Source: Actinomycetes bacterium
Lineage (GTDB): Bacteria; Actinomycetota; Acidimicrobiia; Acidimicrobiales; Microtrichaceae
NCBI GenBank assembly: GCA_023450775.1
Contig: JAEXGP010000180.1
Location: 1-13,375 of the forward strand
Length of the DNA: 13,375 bases
Direction: 5' to 3'
The position numbers and the translations under genes are program-made. How positions within the stretch are numbered: the stretch's first letter is position 1; each line of letters starts with the position of its first letter. Below the pieces are notes generated by a model. It did not search any database. It saw nothing but the letters and a program-made list of their open reading frames with translations, and had not been told where the DNA came from. Of the stretch, positions 6,956-13,375 are shown piece after piece.

Positions 6956-9352
6956 ATGGCGGTACGGGGCATCCGGACGGCGTGGCGGCTGCTCGCCGCG
7001 CTGGCAGCGGTGGTGCTGGTGGCGGGCGCGTGCACGCAGGACCCGGAGGACACCTCCGGCGCGGCCGGCGCGGTGGCGGACCTGTCCGACGACGCAGCGC
7101 CGGGCGACTTCGCCGCGGCAGGCAGCGTGGAGCAGGTCCACGTGACCGGCGCCGAGCCCGGCCAGGAGCTCGCCCTGCACGACGACGACGGCGACGCGGT
7201 CGCCACCGGCACGGCCGACGACCAGGGCTCGCTCATCTTCCGCCTGGTCGAGCCGGGCTCCGGCTACCGGGTGGCCACCGCGTCGGCACCGATCCTGGCG
7301 TCGGACCCCGTCGAGGTGGAGAGCGTCGACTCCTCGCAGCCTGATCAGTCCTTCTACGACGGGCAGGAGCTGCCCGAGGGGTTCACCTACATCGAGACCC
7401 GGGACGGCACCACGCTGTCCGCGTCGGTGTACCTGCCCGGCCCGCCCGAGGACGGCCCCTACCCCACCGTCGTGGAGTACTCGGGCTACGACCCGTCGAA
7501 GCCCGGCAGCAACCTGCTCGAGCAGAACGCCGAGGCGCTCCGTCCGATCGTCGGCGACGACCCGTCCGCGCTGTGCGGGGTGGTCCCGTTCGCCTGCAAC
7601 GCACCCGCGCAGCCGTCGTCGATGCTCGCCCTGTCGATGGGCTACGCGGTCGTCGCCGTCAACGTCCGCGGCACCGGCTGCTCGGGCGGTGCGTACGACT
7701 TCTTCGAACCGCTCCAGCTCACCGACGGCTACGACGTGATCGAGACCGTGGCCGCCCAGCCGTGGGTGAAGAACCACAAGGTCGGCATGGTCGGCCTGTC
7801 CTACCCGGGCATCAGCCAGCTCTACGTGGCGTCCATGCAGCCCCCATCCCTGTCCGCGATCACTCCGCTGTCGGTCATCGACGACACGGTGCGCGGGACG
7901 CTGGCGCCGGGCGGCATCTTCAACGCCGGCTTCGCGCTCTCGTGGGCCGACGAGGTCGGCGAGAAGGCGAAGCCCTACGGGCAGGGCTGGGAGCAGGCCC
8001 GGGTGGACGCCGGTGACACGACGTGCGCGGAGAACCAGCGCATGCGCGGCCAGAACGTGGACGCGTCGAAGAAGGCGCAGGAGCACCGGTACTACCCGCC
8101 GGAGCTCGCCGACCCGCTCAACGCCTCGCTGTTCGCCGACCGGATCGAGGTGCCGGTGTTCCTCAGCGGCTCGTTCCAGGACGAGCAGACCGGCGGGCGC
8201 TTCCCGCTGCTGTTCGACAAGTTCACGAATGCGCCGGTCACCCACTTCACCGCCATGAACGGCGCCCACGCCGACGGCTACGCGCCGGTGAACCTGACCG
8301 AGTGGAAGACCTTCCTGGACCTGTACGTCGCGGACGAGATCACGCCGATCCCGGGGTCGGTCCGGGTGTTCGCGCCGCTGATCATGCAGCAGATCTTCGA
8401 TGCGGACCTGAGCCTGCCCGAGGAGCGGTTCCTGGACGCCCCGTCGGCCGCGGCGGCCCGAGCGGAGTACGAGGCGGAACCGCCGATCAACGTGCTCTTC
8501 GAGAGCGGCGCCGGGGACCCGGACCAGCCCGGCGCACCGGTGCCGGCGGTCCAGGTCCGCACGACCGAGTGGCCGCCGCCGGGCACCCGACCCGAGGCTT
8601 TCTTCCTGGGCGCCGACGGCACGCTCACGACCACGCCGCCGGAGGACGACGCCGACGGTGCGTCGCGCTTCGCCGTGGATCCCGAGCTGGCCGAGCGGAC
8701 CACGTTCGACAGCACCAAGGGCGACATCTTCCACGCCCTGCCGCCGTACGAGTGGCAGCAGGAGCCCGACGGTTCGGCGGCCGTGTTCGTGTCGGAACCC
8801 TTCGCCGAGGACCAGGTGTTCGCCGGCAGCGCGAGCGCGGACCTGTGGATCCGCACCAACTCCACCGGCGCCGACCTGGGCGTGACCCTGTCGGAGGTCC
8901 GCCCCGACGGCAAGGAGACGTTCATCCAGTCGGGTGTGCTCCGGGCCGCCAACCGGAAGGTCGCCGAGGGCTCCACCGAGCTGCTGCCCCTCCACTCGCA
9001 GCTCGAGTCCGATGCCGAGCCGCTCACCCGCAACGAGTGGGCCGAAGCCCGCGTCGAGGTGTTCCCGTTCGCCCACATCGTGCGGGCCGGCTCGCGGATC
9101 CGGCTGTCGGTGCACACGCCGGGCGGCGACCGGCCCCGGTGGACCTACATCATCGATGAGCAGCCGGACGACACGACGATCGACATCGGCCACTCCGCCG
9201 AACACCCGTCGCGCCTCGTCCTCCCGCTGTCGCCGGACCTGCTGAAGAGCGTCGCCTACCCGCCCACGCTGCCACCGTGCCCGGGCCTCCGCGGCCAGCC
9301 GTGCCGGACGTTCGTGGAGTACACCAACGAGGAGATCGACGACGTGGGCTGA
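6956..9352 (+). CDS. CocE/NonD (peptidase S15-like) hydrolase, predicted lipoprotein
   Basis: This 798-residue protein starts with an Arg-containing hydrophobic signal (residues 5-25) ending in VAGAC, so Cys26 is the likely lipidation site and the enzyme should be surface-anchored. An acidic linker and a small beta-rich, Ig-like region (about 56-125) precede the catalytic domain. The S15/CocE alpha/beta hydrolase domain begins with YIETRDGTTLSASVYLP (about 145-161). Triad candidates are Ser282 in GLSYPG, Asp409 in SGSFQDEQTGG and His438 in MNGAHADGY. The C-terminal half (about 530-765) looks like the PepX_C jelly-roll, with DLWIRTNSTGADLGVTLSEV and a late RLSVHTPGGDRPRW. The N-terminal extension makes it longer than classical CocE esterases. 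Likely activities are ester or amide hydrolysis or Xaa-Pro aminopeptidase action; which one is unknown. ATG 6956 follows GAGGGGG by about 7 nt and places the signal peptide at the N-terminus, so the in-frame extension upstream is rejected. Confidence 0.92.
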   Translation: MAVRGIRTAWRLLAALAAVVLVAGACTQDPEDTSGAAGAVADLSDDAAPGDFAAAGSVEQVHVTGAEPGQELALHDDDGDAVATGTADDQGSLIFRLVEPGSGYRVATASAPILASDPVEVESVDSSQPDQSFYDGQELPEGFTYIETRDGTTLSASVYLPGPPEDGPYPTVVEYSGYDPSKPGSNLLEQNAEALRPIVGDDPSALCGVVPFACNAPAQPSSMLALSMGYAVVAVNVRGTGCSGGAYDFFEPLQLTDGYDVIETVAAQPWVKNHKVGMVGLSYPGISQLYVASMQPPSLSAITPLSVIDDTVRGTLAPGGIFNAGFALSWADEVGEKAKPYGQGWEQARVDAGDTTCAENQRMRGQNVDASKKAQEHRYYPPELADPLNASLFADRIEVPVFLSGSFQDEQTGGRFPLLFDKFTNAPVTHFTAMNGAHADGYAPVNLTEWKTFLDLYVADEITPIPGSVRVFAPLIMQQIFDADLSLPEERFLDAPSAAAARAEYEAEPPINVLFESGAGDPDQPGAPVPAVQVRTTEWPPPGTRPEAFFLGADGTLTTTPPEDDADGASRFAVDPELAERTTFDSTKGDIFHALPPYEWQQEPDGSAAVFVSEPFAEDQVFAGSASADLWIRTNSTGADLGVTLSEVRPDGKETFIQSGVLRAANRKVAEGSTELLPLHSQLESDAEPLTRNEWAEARVEVFPFAHIVRAGSRIRLSVHTPGGDRPRWTYIIDEQPDDTTIDIGHSAEHPSRLVLPLSPDLLKSVAYPPTLPPCPGLRGQPCRTFVEYTNEEIDDVG

Positions 9353-9377
9353 CGGGAACAACGGCGGGTCACCCCTG

Positions 9378-9395
9378 GTTGAATGACACGTCAAC
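9378..9395 (+). promoter_or_regulatory. Candidate MarR operator upstream of pirin
   Basis: GTTGA (9378-9382) and TCAAC (9391-9395) are inverted arms with an 8-nt spacer; an offset TGACACGTCA lies inside. The site is only 18 nt upstream of the pirin start, in the leader of the pirin-marR operon. The 18-bp size and TTGA/TCAA arms suit a MarR dimer, so autoregulation is an inference. No clear -10 was found beside it. Confidence 0.35.
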
Positions 9396-9403
9396 TACCT
9401 CTC

Positions 9404-9409
9404 GGAGGT
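9404..9409 (+). promoter_or_regulatory. Strong ribosome binding site of the pirin gene
   Basis: GGAGGT lies 4 nt before the ATG at 9414. It is the best Shine-Dalgarno in the window and contrasts with the leaderless-type starts of several neighbours. It fixes the pirin start. Confidence 0.8.
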
Positions 9410-9413
9410 CACG

Positions 9414-10385
9414 ATGCCCGCCATCACCGTCGACGACACGCTCGTCCTGCCCCGTGTCACCACCCCGCCCGCCGATGCCGCCACGCGTCCCGTCACGCGC
9501 CTGGTGAACGCCCACCACGCCGTCGAGGGCGCCGGGTTCGAGGTGTGGCGCCCGTTCCCCGGTGGCGTCGACGCCCACGTCGCCGACCCGTTCTTCCTGC
9601 TCGACCAGCTCGGCCCGGTCTCGTACGCGCCGAACGAGCCGGTCGGCGCACCCTGGCACCCGCACCGGGGCTTCGAGACCGTCACCTACGTGCTCGACGG
9701 CGAGATCGCCCACCACGACTCCAACGGCGGCGGCGGCGTCATCGGCGAGGGCGACACGCAGTGGATGACCGCCGGTGCGGGCATCCTCCACGACGAGGTC
9801 CCCACCGAGACGTTCTTCCGCAACGGCGGCGTGTCCCACGGCGTGCAGCTGTGGGTCAACCTGCCGGCGTCGCTGAAGTTCACGCCGCCCCGCTACCAGG
9901 CGATCGGACGGGACCAGCTGCGGCTGCTGACGTCGGCCGACGGCGGGGCCCTCATCCGCCTGATCGCCGGTGACCTGGCCGGCTTCGAGGGACCCGGGTC
10001 CACGCACACGCCGATCACCTACGCGCACGTCACGCTGAGCCCCGGCGCCGAGCTCGAGGTGCCCTGGGACCCGCGCTTCAGCGCCATGGCGTACGCGCTG
10101 ACCGGCAACGGCTACGTCGGCGCCGAACGCCGTCCGCTCGAGGCACACCAGCTGGCCGTCCTGGGCGATGGCGACACCGTGCGGATCGGCGCAGCCGGCC
10201 AGCAGCCCGGCGACGTCGACCAGCTCGACGTCCTCCTGCTCGGCGGCCTGCCCATCCGTGAGCCGATCGTCCACTACGGACCGTTCCTGATGAACACCCG
10301 GGAGCAGATCCTGGAGGCGATCGACGACTTCAACGGCGGCCGGATGGGCACCGTCCCCGCCACGACGCTCGGAGGCTCCAGTTGA
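9414..10385 (+). CDS. Pirin family protein
   Basis: This 323-residue bicupin has clear pirin signatures: DPFFLLDQLGP (58-68), PWHPHRGFETVTYVLDGEIAHHDS (80-103) and GAGILHDEVP (121-130). The metal ligands expected from human pirin map to His82, His84, His126 and Glu128, all present, so it should bind Fe or a similar metal. The C-terminal cupin contains PGAELEVPWDPRFSAMAYALTG and ends with the typical PIVHYGPFLMNTREQILEAIDDFNGGRMG. Bacterial pirins have been linked to quercetin dioxygenase activity, redox sensing and central metabolism; nothing here selects among these. It is the first gene of an operon with a MarR regulator, whose start overlaps its stop, so pirin is probably the main target of that regulator (inference). 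Confidence 0.95.
   Translation: MPAITVDDTLVLPRVTTPPADAATRPVTRLVNAHHAVEGAGFEVWRPFPGGVDAHVADPFFLLDQLGPVSYAPNEPVGAPWHPHRGFETVTYVLDGEIAHHDSNGGGGVIGEGDTQWMTAGAGILHDEVPTETFFRNGGVSHGVQLWVNLPASLKFTPPRYQAIGRDQLRLLTSADGGALIRLIAGDLAGFEGPGSTHTPITYAHVTLSPGAELEVPWDPRFSAMAYALTGNGYVGAERRPLEAHQLAVLGDGDTVRIGAAGQQPGDVDQLDVLLLGGLPIREPIVHYGPFLMNTREQILEAIDDFNGGRMGTVPATTLGGSS
10371..10375 (+). promoter_or_regulatory. Ribosome binding site deciding the TTG start of the MarR gene
   Basis: GGAGG sits 6 nt before TTG 10382, inside the last codons of pirin. It supports the rare TTG start and the four-base TTGA overlap between the two frames. Confidence 0.65.
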
Positions 10386-10912
10386 ACGATCGAGGCGACG
10401 CCACGGCACGCGACGGCGTGCCGTGGCTGGACCCCCAGGAGCAGGCCGCGTGGCGGGCCTTCATGGACATGCGCGACGAGCTGAACCTGCGGCTCGAGCG
10501 CGACCTCCAGGCCCGCTCCGGCCTGTCAGGGGCCGACTACCAGGTGCTCGTGCACCTGTCGGAGTCCCCCGCCGACGCCGCCCGGCCGGTGGACATGTGC
10601 ACCGAGCTGCGCTGGGAGCAGAGCCGCCTGTCGCACCAGCTCACGCGCATGGAGCGCCGGGGCCTGGTGGAGCGACGTGCGTGCGAGGAGGACGGCCGGG
10701 GCTCGATCGTCGCCCTGACGCCCGAGGGTCGCGCCGTGATCGAGGACGCCGCGCCCGGTCATGTCCGGGCCTTGCGCGCGCTCCTCGTCGACGTGCTCGG
10801 CCGCGACGGCATGCTGCAGCTCGGCGAGCTCTCCCGGGCGGTGCTGGACGCCCTGCCCGAGGATGAGGTCAGGCCGCGGGGCAGTCGTCGGGGCGCGGGC
10901 CCGACGCGCTGA
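10382..10912 (+). CDS. MarR family transcriptional regulator
   Basis: This 176-residue protein has a MarR winged helix-turn-helix. Helical N-terminus: AFMDMRDELNLRLERDLQ (26-43). DNA-binding core: LSGADYQVLVHLSESP (48-63), a recognition-helix region ELRWEQSRLSHQLTRMERRGLVERR (75-99), then the wing CEEDGRGSIVALTPEGRAVI. The C-terminal dimerisation helices run about 124-158, followed by a basic tail (RPRGSRRGAGPTR). Cys73 beside the recognition helix and Cys101 at the wing are the only cysteines and could be redox sensors, but this is speculative. The start is TTG 10382, which overlaps the pirin stop (TTGA), so the two are translationally coupled. It probably controls its own operon through the palindrome at 9378-9395. 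The ligand is unknown. Confidence 0.93.
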   Translation: MNDRGDATARDGVPWLDPQEQAAWRAFMDMRDELNLRLERDLQARSGLSGADYQVLVHLSESPADAARPVDMCTELRWEQSRLSHQLTRMERRGLVERRACEEDGRGSIVALTPEGRAVIEDAAPGHVRALRALLVDVLGRDGMLQLGELSRAVLDALPEDEVRPRGSRRGAGPTR

Positions 10913-10992
10913 TCCGCAGCACCGGCCGCCTGTGAGTCGCAGGCTGCCGACAACCGGCAACACGCGCCACTCCAGGGCCACGAGCGCAGCCG

Positions 10993-12597
10993 TCACCCTG
11001 CTCTCGGGCGCACCACCACCGACATCGGCTCTGGGCCGCCAGCCGTCGCCACGACCTCCCAACCGGCCCGGTCGCTTCCGATCGGTCCCTTGACCACCGC
11101 GATGTCGATGCCGGGATCGTCGTCATCGGCCACCCGATGAGCGCCCATGGTCCGGGGATTGGCATGGAGTTGGCTGACCTCGAACCCGCGCTGCTCGAGC
11201 TGCGCCATCAACCCGTACAACGGCGCGTACCAGTTCTCCGGGCTGACGGGCGCCCAGAAGACCAACGGGTCGTTGACATCCAGGCGGGCGGCGGCCTGAT
11301 CGGCCAGTTCGATCAAGACCGGGTTGGACTCCTCCCGGTCGTCCTCGACGTACTGGCGGATGCACACCGTCGCGGCCAGCGCGCCGACAACGACGACCGC
11401 CGCCATCGACGCGAGACGACGGACACGGATCGACGGCGTTGCGGTCCATCTGAGGTTCCGGATCAGCGACGCCGCGCCGACGGCCATGGCGAGTGCCGCG
11501 ACCGGCCGCTGGATCACCGCCAAGTGGCCGTGGAAATCACCGCGGATCATCGCCGAGGTCACGACGGCGCCGGCCAGCGAAACGGCCGAGAGGATCGAAC
11601 CTCGGATGAACGGCCAGTCGCGCCGCATGACGGCTGCGAGGGCACCCCCGATCGGAACCAGGAGCCACACCGGCACAGCCCACGCGGTGCCGACCAACGG
11701 GAGGCCCGGCCCGTCTGCAGTCAGCCAGCTCGGCAACAGAGCGAACGACCGCGTCAGCGTGCTCGTCGCCTGGGCGAAGCCGACCTGCGGGCCCCGGCCG
11801 CCCATCTGCCACAGCATCGCGTTCGGCGCATCGGACAGGACCTGGTCCAGCACCGGCCCGATCCAGAGCACCAGCCCCACGCCGACCGCGGCGTCGAGCG
11901 ACCGCCTCGACATGATCGGCCCGCCCTCCCGCCGGGAGGTCGTAACTGCCAGACACACGCCCGCCACGGCCACGACGGCGACGAGCGGAGCGGTGGCGGT
12001 GTGCGCCTGGACCAGCATGGAGCCGAACACCACGAGCGCGACCGGCGCACACGGCTGTCGCTCGGCGGTGGCCCATGCCGCCATGATCAACGCGCCGGCA
12101 CCCACCAGCGCCACGTAGGGGTTCCAAGGGCTGTGAGCCATCTGTGCCGTGGCCGCCGCCAGCAGGGACAGCATCGAGATGAGGACGCACCATCCTGCGA
12201 TCCGAGCGATGCGCCTCGCCATCCACCATGCCGCCAGGACCGCCACGAGGTGCCATGCGAGCGCACCGACCATGAGCCCGTGTGGACCGAAGACGCGGAG
12301 GAATCCGGCCAGCCACCAGATCTGGAGCGGCCCGGGGTGCGACCAACCGAAACGGGAGTACACGCCGACGAGCGGCAGATGCCCAGGAACGTCTCGCGCC
12401 AGCATCTCCATCATGGCGATGTCGCCGATGGCGGCCCACTGCTTCCACAGCACCACGATCGCGGTGACCACGAAGCCGACGGCGGTCCCGGCGATCGCCA
12501 GGGCCTCCGCCCGCGTCAGCGTCGGCGGTCGCGCCGGCTGCGGGACGGGCCGGTCGGCGACGTCGTGCATCACCTCGCCGAGGACGCTCGGGTACAC
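10993..12597 (-). CDS. Polytopic membrane protein, GT-C glycosyltransferase-like
   Basis: This 534-residue protein has about 10-12 hydrophobic helices, the first at 32-51 and the last near 396-413, followed by a soluble tail of about 120 residues (414-534). The first outer loop holds GDIAMMEM (Asp59, Glu64), then PLVGVYSRFGWSHPGPLQ (75-92). An acidic residue in the first loop and this topology are typical of GT-C lipid-linked-sugar glycosyltransferases, and similar SRFGW-HPGP proteins occur in actinobacteria (from memory). Transfer of sugar to cell-envelope glycans is an inference; no nearby genes support it. Third codon positions carry visibly more A/T (CGA, GTT, CCT, GGA, GCA) than in neighbouring genes. 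The start is uncertain: GTG 12597 gives the longest frame and ATG 12570 drops nine residues; neither has a normally spaced ribosome binding site. The gene is convergent with marR across 80 bp. Confidence 0.8.
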   Translation of the reverse strand: MYPSVLGEVMHDVADRPVPQPARPPTLTRAEALAIAGTAVGFVVTAIVVLWKQWAAIGDIAMMEMLARDVPGHLPLVGVYSRFGWSHPGPLQIWWLAGFLRVFGPHGLMVGALAWHLVAVLAAWWMARRIARIAGWCVLISMLSLLAAATAQMAHSPWNPYVALVGAGALIMAAWATAERQPCAPVALVVFGSMLVQAHTATAPLVAVVAVAGVCLAVTTSRREGGPIMSRRSLDAAVGVGLVLWIGPVLDQVLSDAPNAMLWQMGGRGPQVGFAQATSTLTRSFALLPSWLTADGPGLPLVGTAWAVPVWLLVPIGGALAAVMRRDWPFIRGSILSAVSLAGAVVTSAMIRGDFHGHLAVIQRPVAALAMAVGAASLIRNLRWTATPSIRVRRLASMAAVVVVGALAATVCIRQYVEDDREESNPVLIELADQAAARLDVNDPLVFWAPVSPENWYAPLYGLMAQLEQRGFEVSQLHANPRTMGAHRVADDDDPGIDIAVVKGPIGSDRAGWEVVATAGGPEPMSVVVRPRAG

Positions 12598-12598
12598 C

Positions 12599-12652
12599 TC
12601 AGCCCGCCACGCCGGACCCGTCCGGCCACTTCACACCGCGGCGGCACTCCAT
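12599..12652 (-). CDS. Possible leaderless 17-residue leader ORF
   Basis: ATG 12652 opens a short frame, MECRRGVKWPDGSGVAG, ending in TGA at 12601-12599, one base before the GTG at 12597 of the membrane protein. TAGCCT lies 6 nt before the ATG, matching the leaderless spacing seen elsewhere in the window. The tight stop-start arrangement would suit translational coupling for a gene without a ribosome binding site. No family is recognised, and chance is a real alternative for such a short frame. Confidence 0.25.
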   Translation of the reverse strand: MECRRGVKWPDGSGVAG

Positions 12653-12658
12653 CCCACG

Positions 12659-12664
12659 AGGCTA
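12659..12664 (-). promoter_or_regulatory. Candidate -10 element upstream of the GT-C-like gene
   Basis: The minus strand reads TAGCCT (TANNNT). Transcription would begin at about 12652, either as a leaderless start of the short frame or as the start of a 55-nt leader of the membrane protein mRNA. No -35 is apparent. Confidence 0.35.
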
Positions 12665-12766
12665 CGGAGGAGGCCCACCGATCCCACCCGCCGGACCTGC
12701 TCGACGGTTCAGCCTGTGACATGCGTCGACGAACGTCGACGAGGGCCTGCGGGGCCCGGACGCGAA

Positions 12767-12793
12767 GGAACCCCTGCACCTGGCAGGGGTTCC
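12767..12793 (-). terminator. Hairpin terminator downstream of tRNA-Val
   Basis: GGAACCCCTGC and GCAGGGGTTCC form a perfect 11-bp stem with a 5-nt loop. On the minus strand it begins 5 nt after the tRNA discriminator base and is followed by TTCGCG, so the T-run is weak. Stem strength and position make it the likely tRNA terminator or processing structure. Confidence 0.75.
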
Positions 12794-12798
12794 GGCGG

Positions 12799-12872
12799 TG
12801 GGCGTAACAGGACTTGAACCTGTGACCTCTTCCGTGTCGGGGAAGCGCTCTAGCCGTCTGAGCTATACGCCC
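12799..12872 (-). tRNA. tRNA-Val(GAC)
   Basis: The minus strand folds into a full cloverleaf of 74 nt including the discriminator. The acceptor GGGCGTA/TACGCCC is perfectly paired. The D arm GCTC/GAGC has GG in its loop. The anticodon stem CTTCC/GGAAG closes the loop CCGACAC. The variable region is AGGTC, and the T arm ACAGG/CCTGT has loop TTCAAGT. The anticodon is GAC, reading valine codons GUC and GUU. Position 33 is C instead of the almost universal U. The 3' CCA is not encoded (CCG follows the discriminator A), so it must be added. A promoter-like TACTTT precedes it and a strong hairpin follows, so it looks like a stand-alone transcription unit. Confidence 0.95.
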
Positions 12873-12883
12873 GCGAGGGGGAC

Positions 12884-12889
12884 AAAGTA
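12884..12889 (-). promoter_or_regulatory. Extended -10 promoter of tRNA-Val
   Basis: The minus strand reads TGcTACTTT, an extended -10 (TG-N-TANNNT), ending 11 nt before the mature tRNA 5' end. This gives a leader of only a few bases for RNase P to remove. The -35 region would fall in the 3' end of the upstream membrane protein gene; no good TTGACA match is seen. Confidence 0.5.
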
Positions 12890-12902
12890 GCAGACCAGCG
12901 CC

Positions 12903-13375
12903 TCAGGTCCGACGGACCGATCCTCCACGGTCGGCCGGGTCCTCGGACGGCGCCGGTTCGGGCGCCAAGATGCCGACGGCGATCACGACCACCATGCCGA
13001 CGACGAACAGCAGCCACAGCCCTGGACCGGGGCCGGTGCGGACGTTGCGGAGGCCCAGGCCCCACTCCAGCACGGCGAAGACCATGAGACCGACACCGGT
13101 CAGGGCGGCGAGGACGCGGCCGGCGCGGCCCTTCTCGGCCGCCACCAGGACGCCGGCGACCGCCAGGAGCACGCCACCGAGGACGGCCACCCACCCGCGA
13201 CCCAGGCTGCCGTCGAACTCGCGCCACCCCGTCTCGCTGCCGCCGGTGAAACGGCCCACGTCGCGCCACGACAGCAGGCTGGTGGCGCCGGCGGCCAAGG
13301 CGCCGGCCAGCAGGATGGCGGACAGGAGCAGGTCGCGGCGCTGCGACGGGGCCTCGGCCCTGGTGGGCTGCGGGG
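12903..13375 (-). CDS. Four-helix membrane protein, 5' end outside window
   Basis: The frame is open from the window edge (first full codon at 13373) to TGA at 12905-12903, giving 156 visible residues. Four hydrophobic segments are seen: LLLSAILLAGALAAGATSLL, VAVLGGVLLAVAGVLVAA, VLAALTGVGLMVFAVLEWGL and LWLLFVVGMVVVIAVGILA. A polar loop of about 30 residues follows the first helix (SWRDVGRFTGGSETGWREFD), and the tail is acidic and proline-rich. The sequence upstream of TTG 13298 also codes sensibly (hydrophilic RAEAPSQRRD, then the first helix), so the gene almost certainly starts outside the window. I do not recognise the family; small four-helix actinobacterial membrane proteins of this kind are mostly uncharacterised. 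Confidence 0.75.
   Translation of the reverse strand, partial: PQPTRAEAPSQRRDLLLSAILLAGALAAGATSLLSWRDVGRFTGGSETGWREFDGSLGRGWVAVLGGVLLAVAGVLVAAEKGRAGRVLAALTGVGLMVFAVLEWGLGLRNVRTGPGPGLWLLFVVGMVVVIAVGILAPEPAPSEDPADRGGSVRRT

Noticed and set aside
6092..9394. Very long minus-strand open frame antisense to the CocE-like gene
   Set aside because: Its translation is Arg/Gly/Val-rich without domain motifs, and it mirrors a clearly recognisable plus-strand gene and part of the minus-strand hydrolase. Long antisense frames are expected at this GC content.
10913..10992. Intrinsic terminator between marR and the membrane protein gene
   Set aside because: Only short hairpins are present (TGCCG/CGGCA with a 5-nt loop; GCCTG/CAGGC with a 7-nt loop), with no T-run, so I do not call one.
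12724..12742. Two copies of CGTCGACGA separated by one base
   Set aside because: Too short and GC-typical to interpret, with no relation to a start codon; could be chance.

Overview
The window is very GC-rich with strongly G/C-biased third codon positions, several leaderless-type promoters and protein families common in Actinomycetota. A deep-branching actinobacterium, for example Acidimicrobiia, is my best guess from style; nothing in the window fixes the taxonomy. I see no phage, transposase, IS or CRISPR machinery. Most of the region looks like ordinary chromosomal housekeeping and accessory metabolism. The more unusual signals lie in intergenic repeats, promoter architecture and one tRNA.

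Layout: (i) 1-1405, minus strand: the N-terminal 468 residues of a GNAT acetyltransferase fused to a degenerate NDP-forming acyl-CoA-synthetase-like module, cut by the window edge. (ii) 1406-1546: a divergent promoter region with three 26-bp tandem repeats. (iii) 1547-3271, plus: a DUF885-family zinc-peptidase-like protein. (iv) 3397-5679, plus: a molybdopterin/[4Fe-4S] oxidoreductase with no partner subunits nearby. (v) 5680-5832: a convergent intergenic region with two tandem 60-bp palindromic repeats. (vi) 5833-6807, minus: an alpha/beta hydrolase. (vii) 6956-9352, plus: a secreted CocE/NonD (peptidase S15-like) lipoprotein, divergent from the hydrolase. (viii) 9414-10912, plus: a two-gene operon of a pirin and a MarR regulator whose frames overlap by four bases, with a candidate operator upstream. 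(ix) 10993-12597, minus: a polytopic GT-C-like membrane protein, with a possible 17-codon leaderless leader ORF just before it. (x) 12799-12872, minus: tRNA-Val(GAC) with its own promoter and a strong hairpin downstream. (xi) 12903-13375, minus: a four-helix membrane protein, N-terminus outside the window.

Functional links visible in the sequence are limited. Pirin-MarR is a clear translationally coupled pair. The GNAT fusion and DUF885 genes share a divergent control region, as do the alpha/beta hydrolase and the CocE-like lipoprotein. Four start sites (GNAT fusion, DUF885, alpha/beta hydrolase, candidate leader ORF) have a TANNNT hexamer ending 6-8 nt before the start codon, the signature of leaderless transcripts. 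I do not see a convincing new multi-gene defence or biosynthetic system. The items most worth following up are the tRNA-Val with C at position 33, the two tandem-repeat families, the degenerate synthetase domain and the candidate leader ORF.
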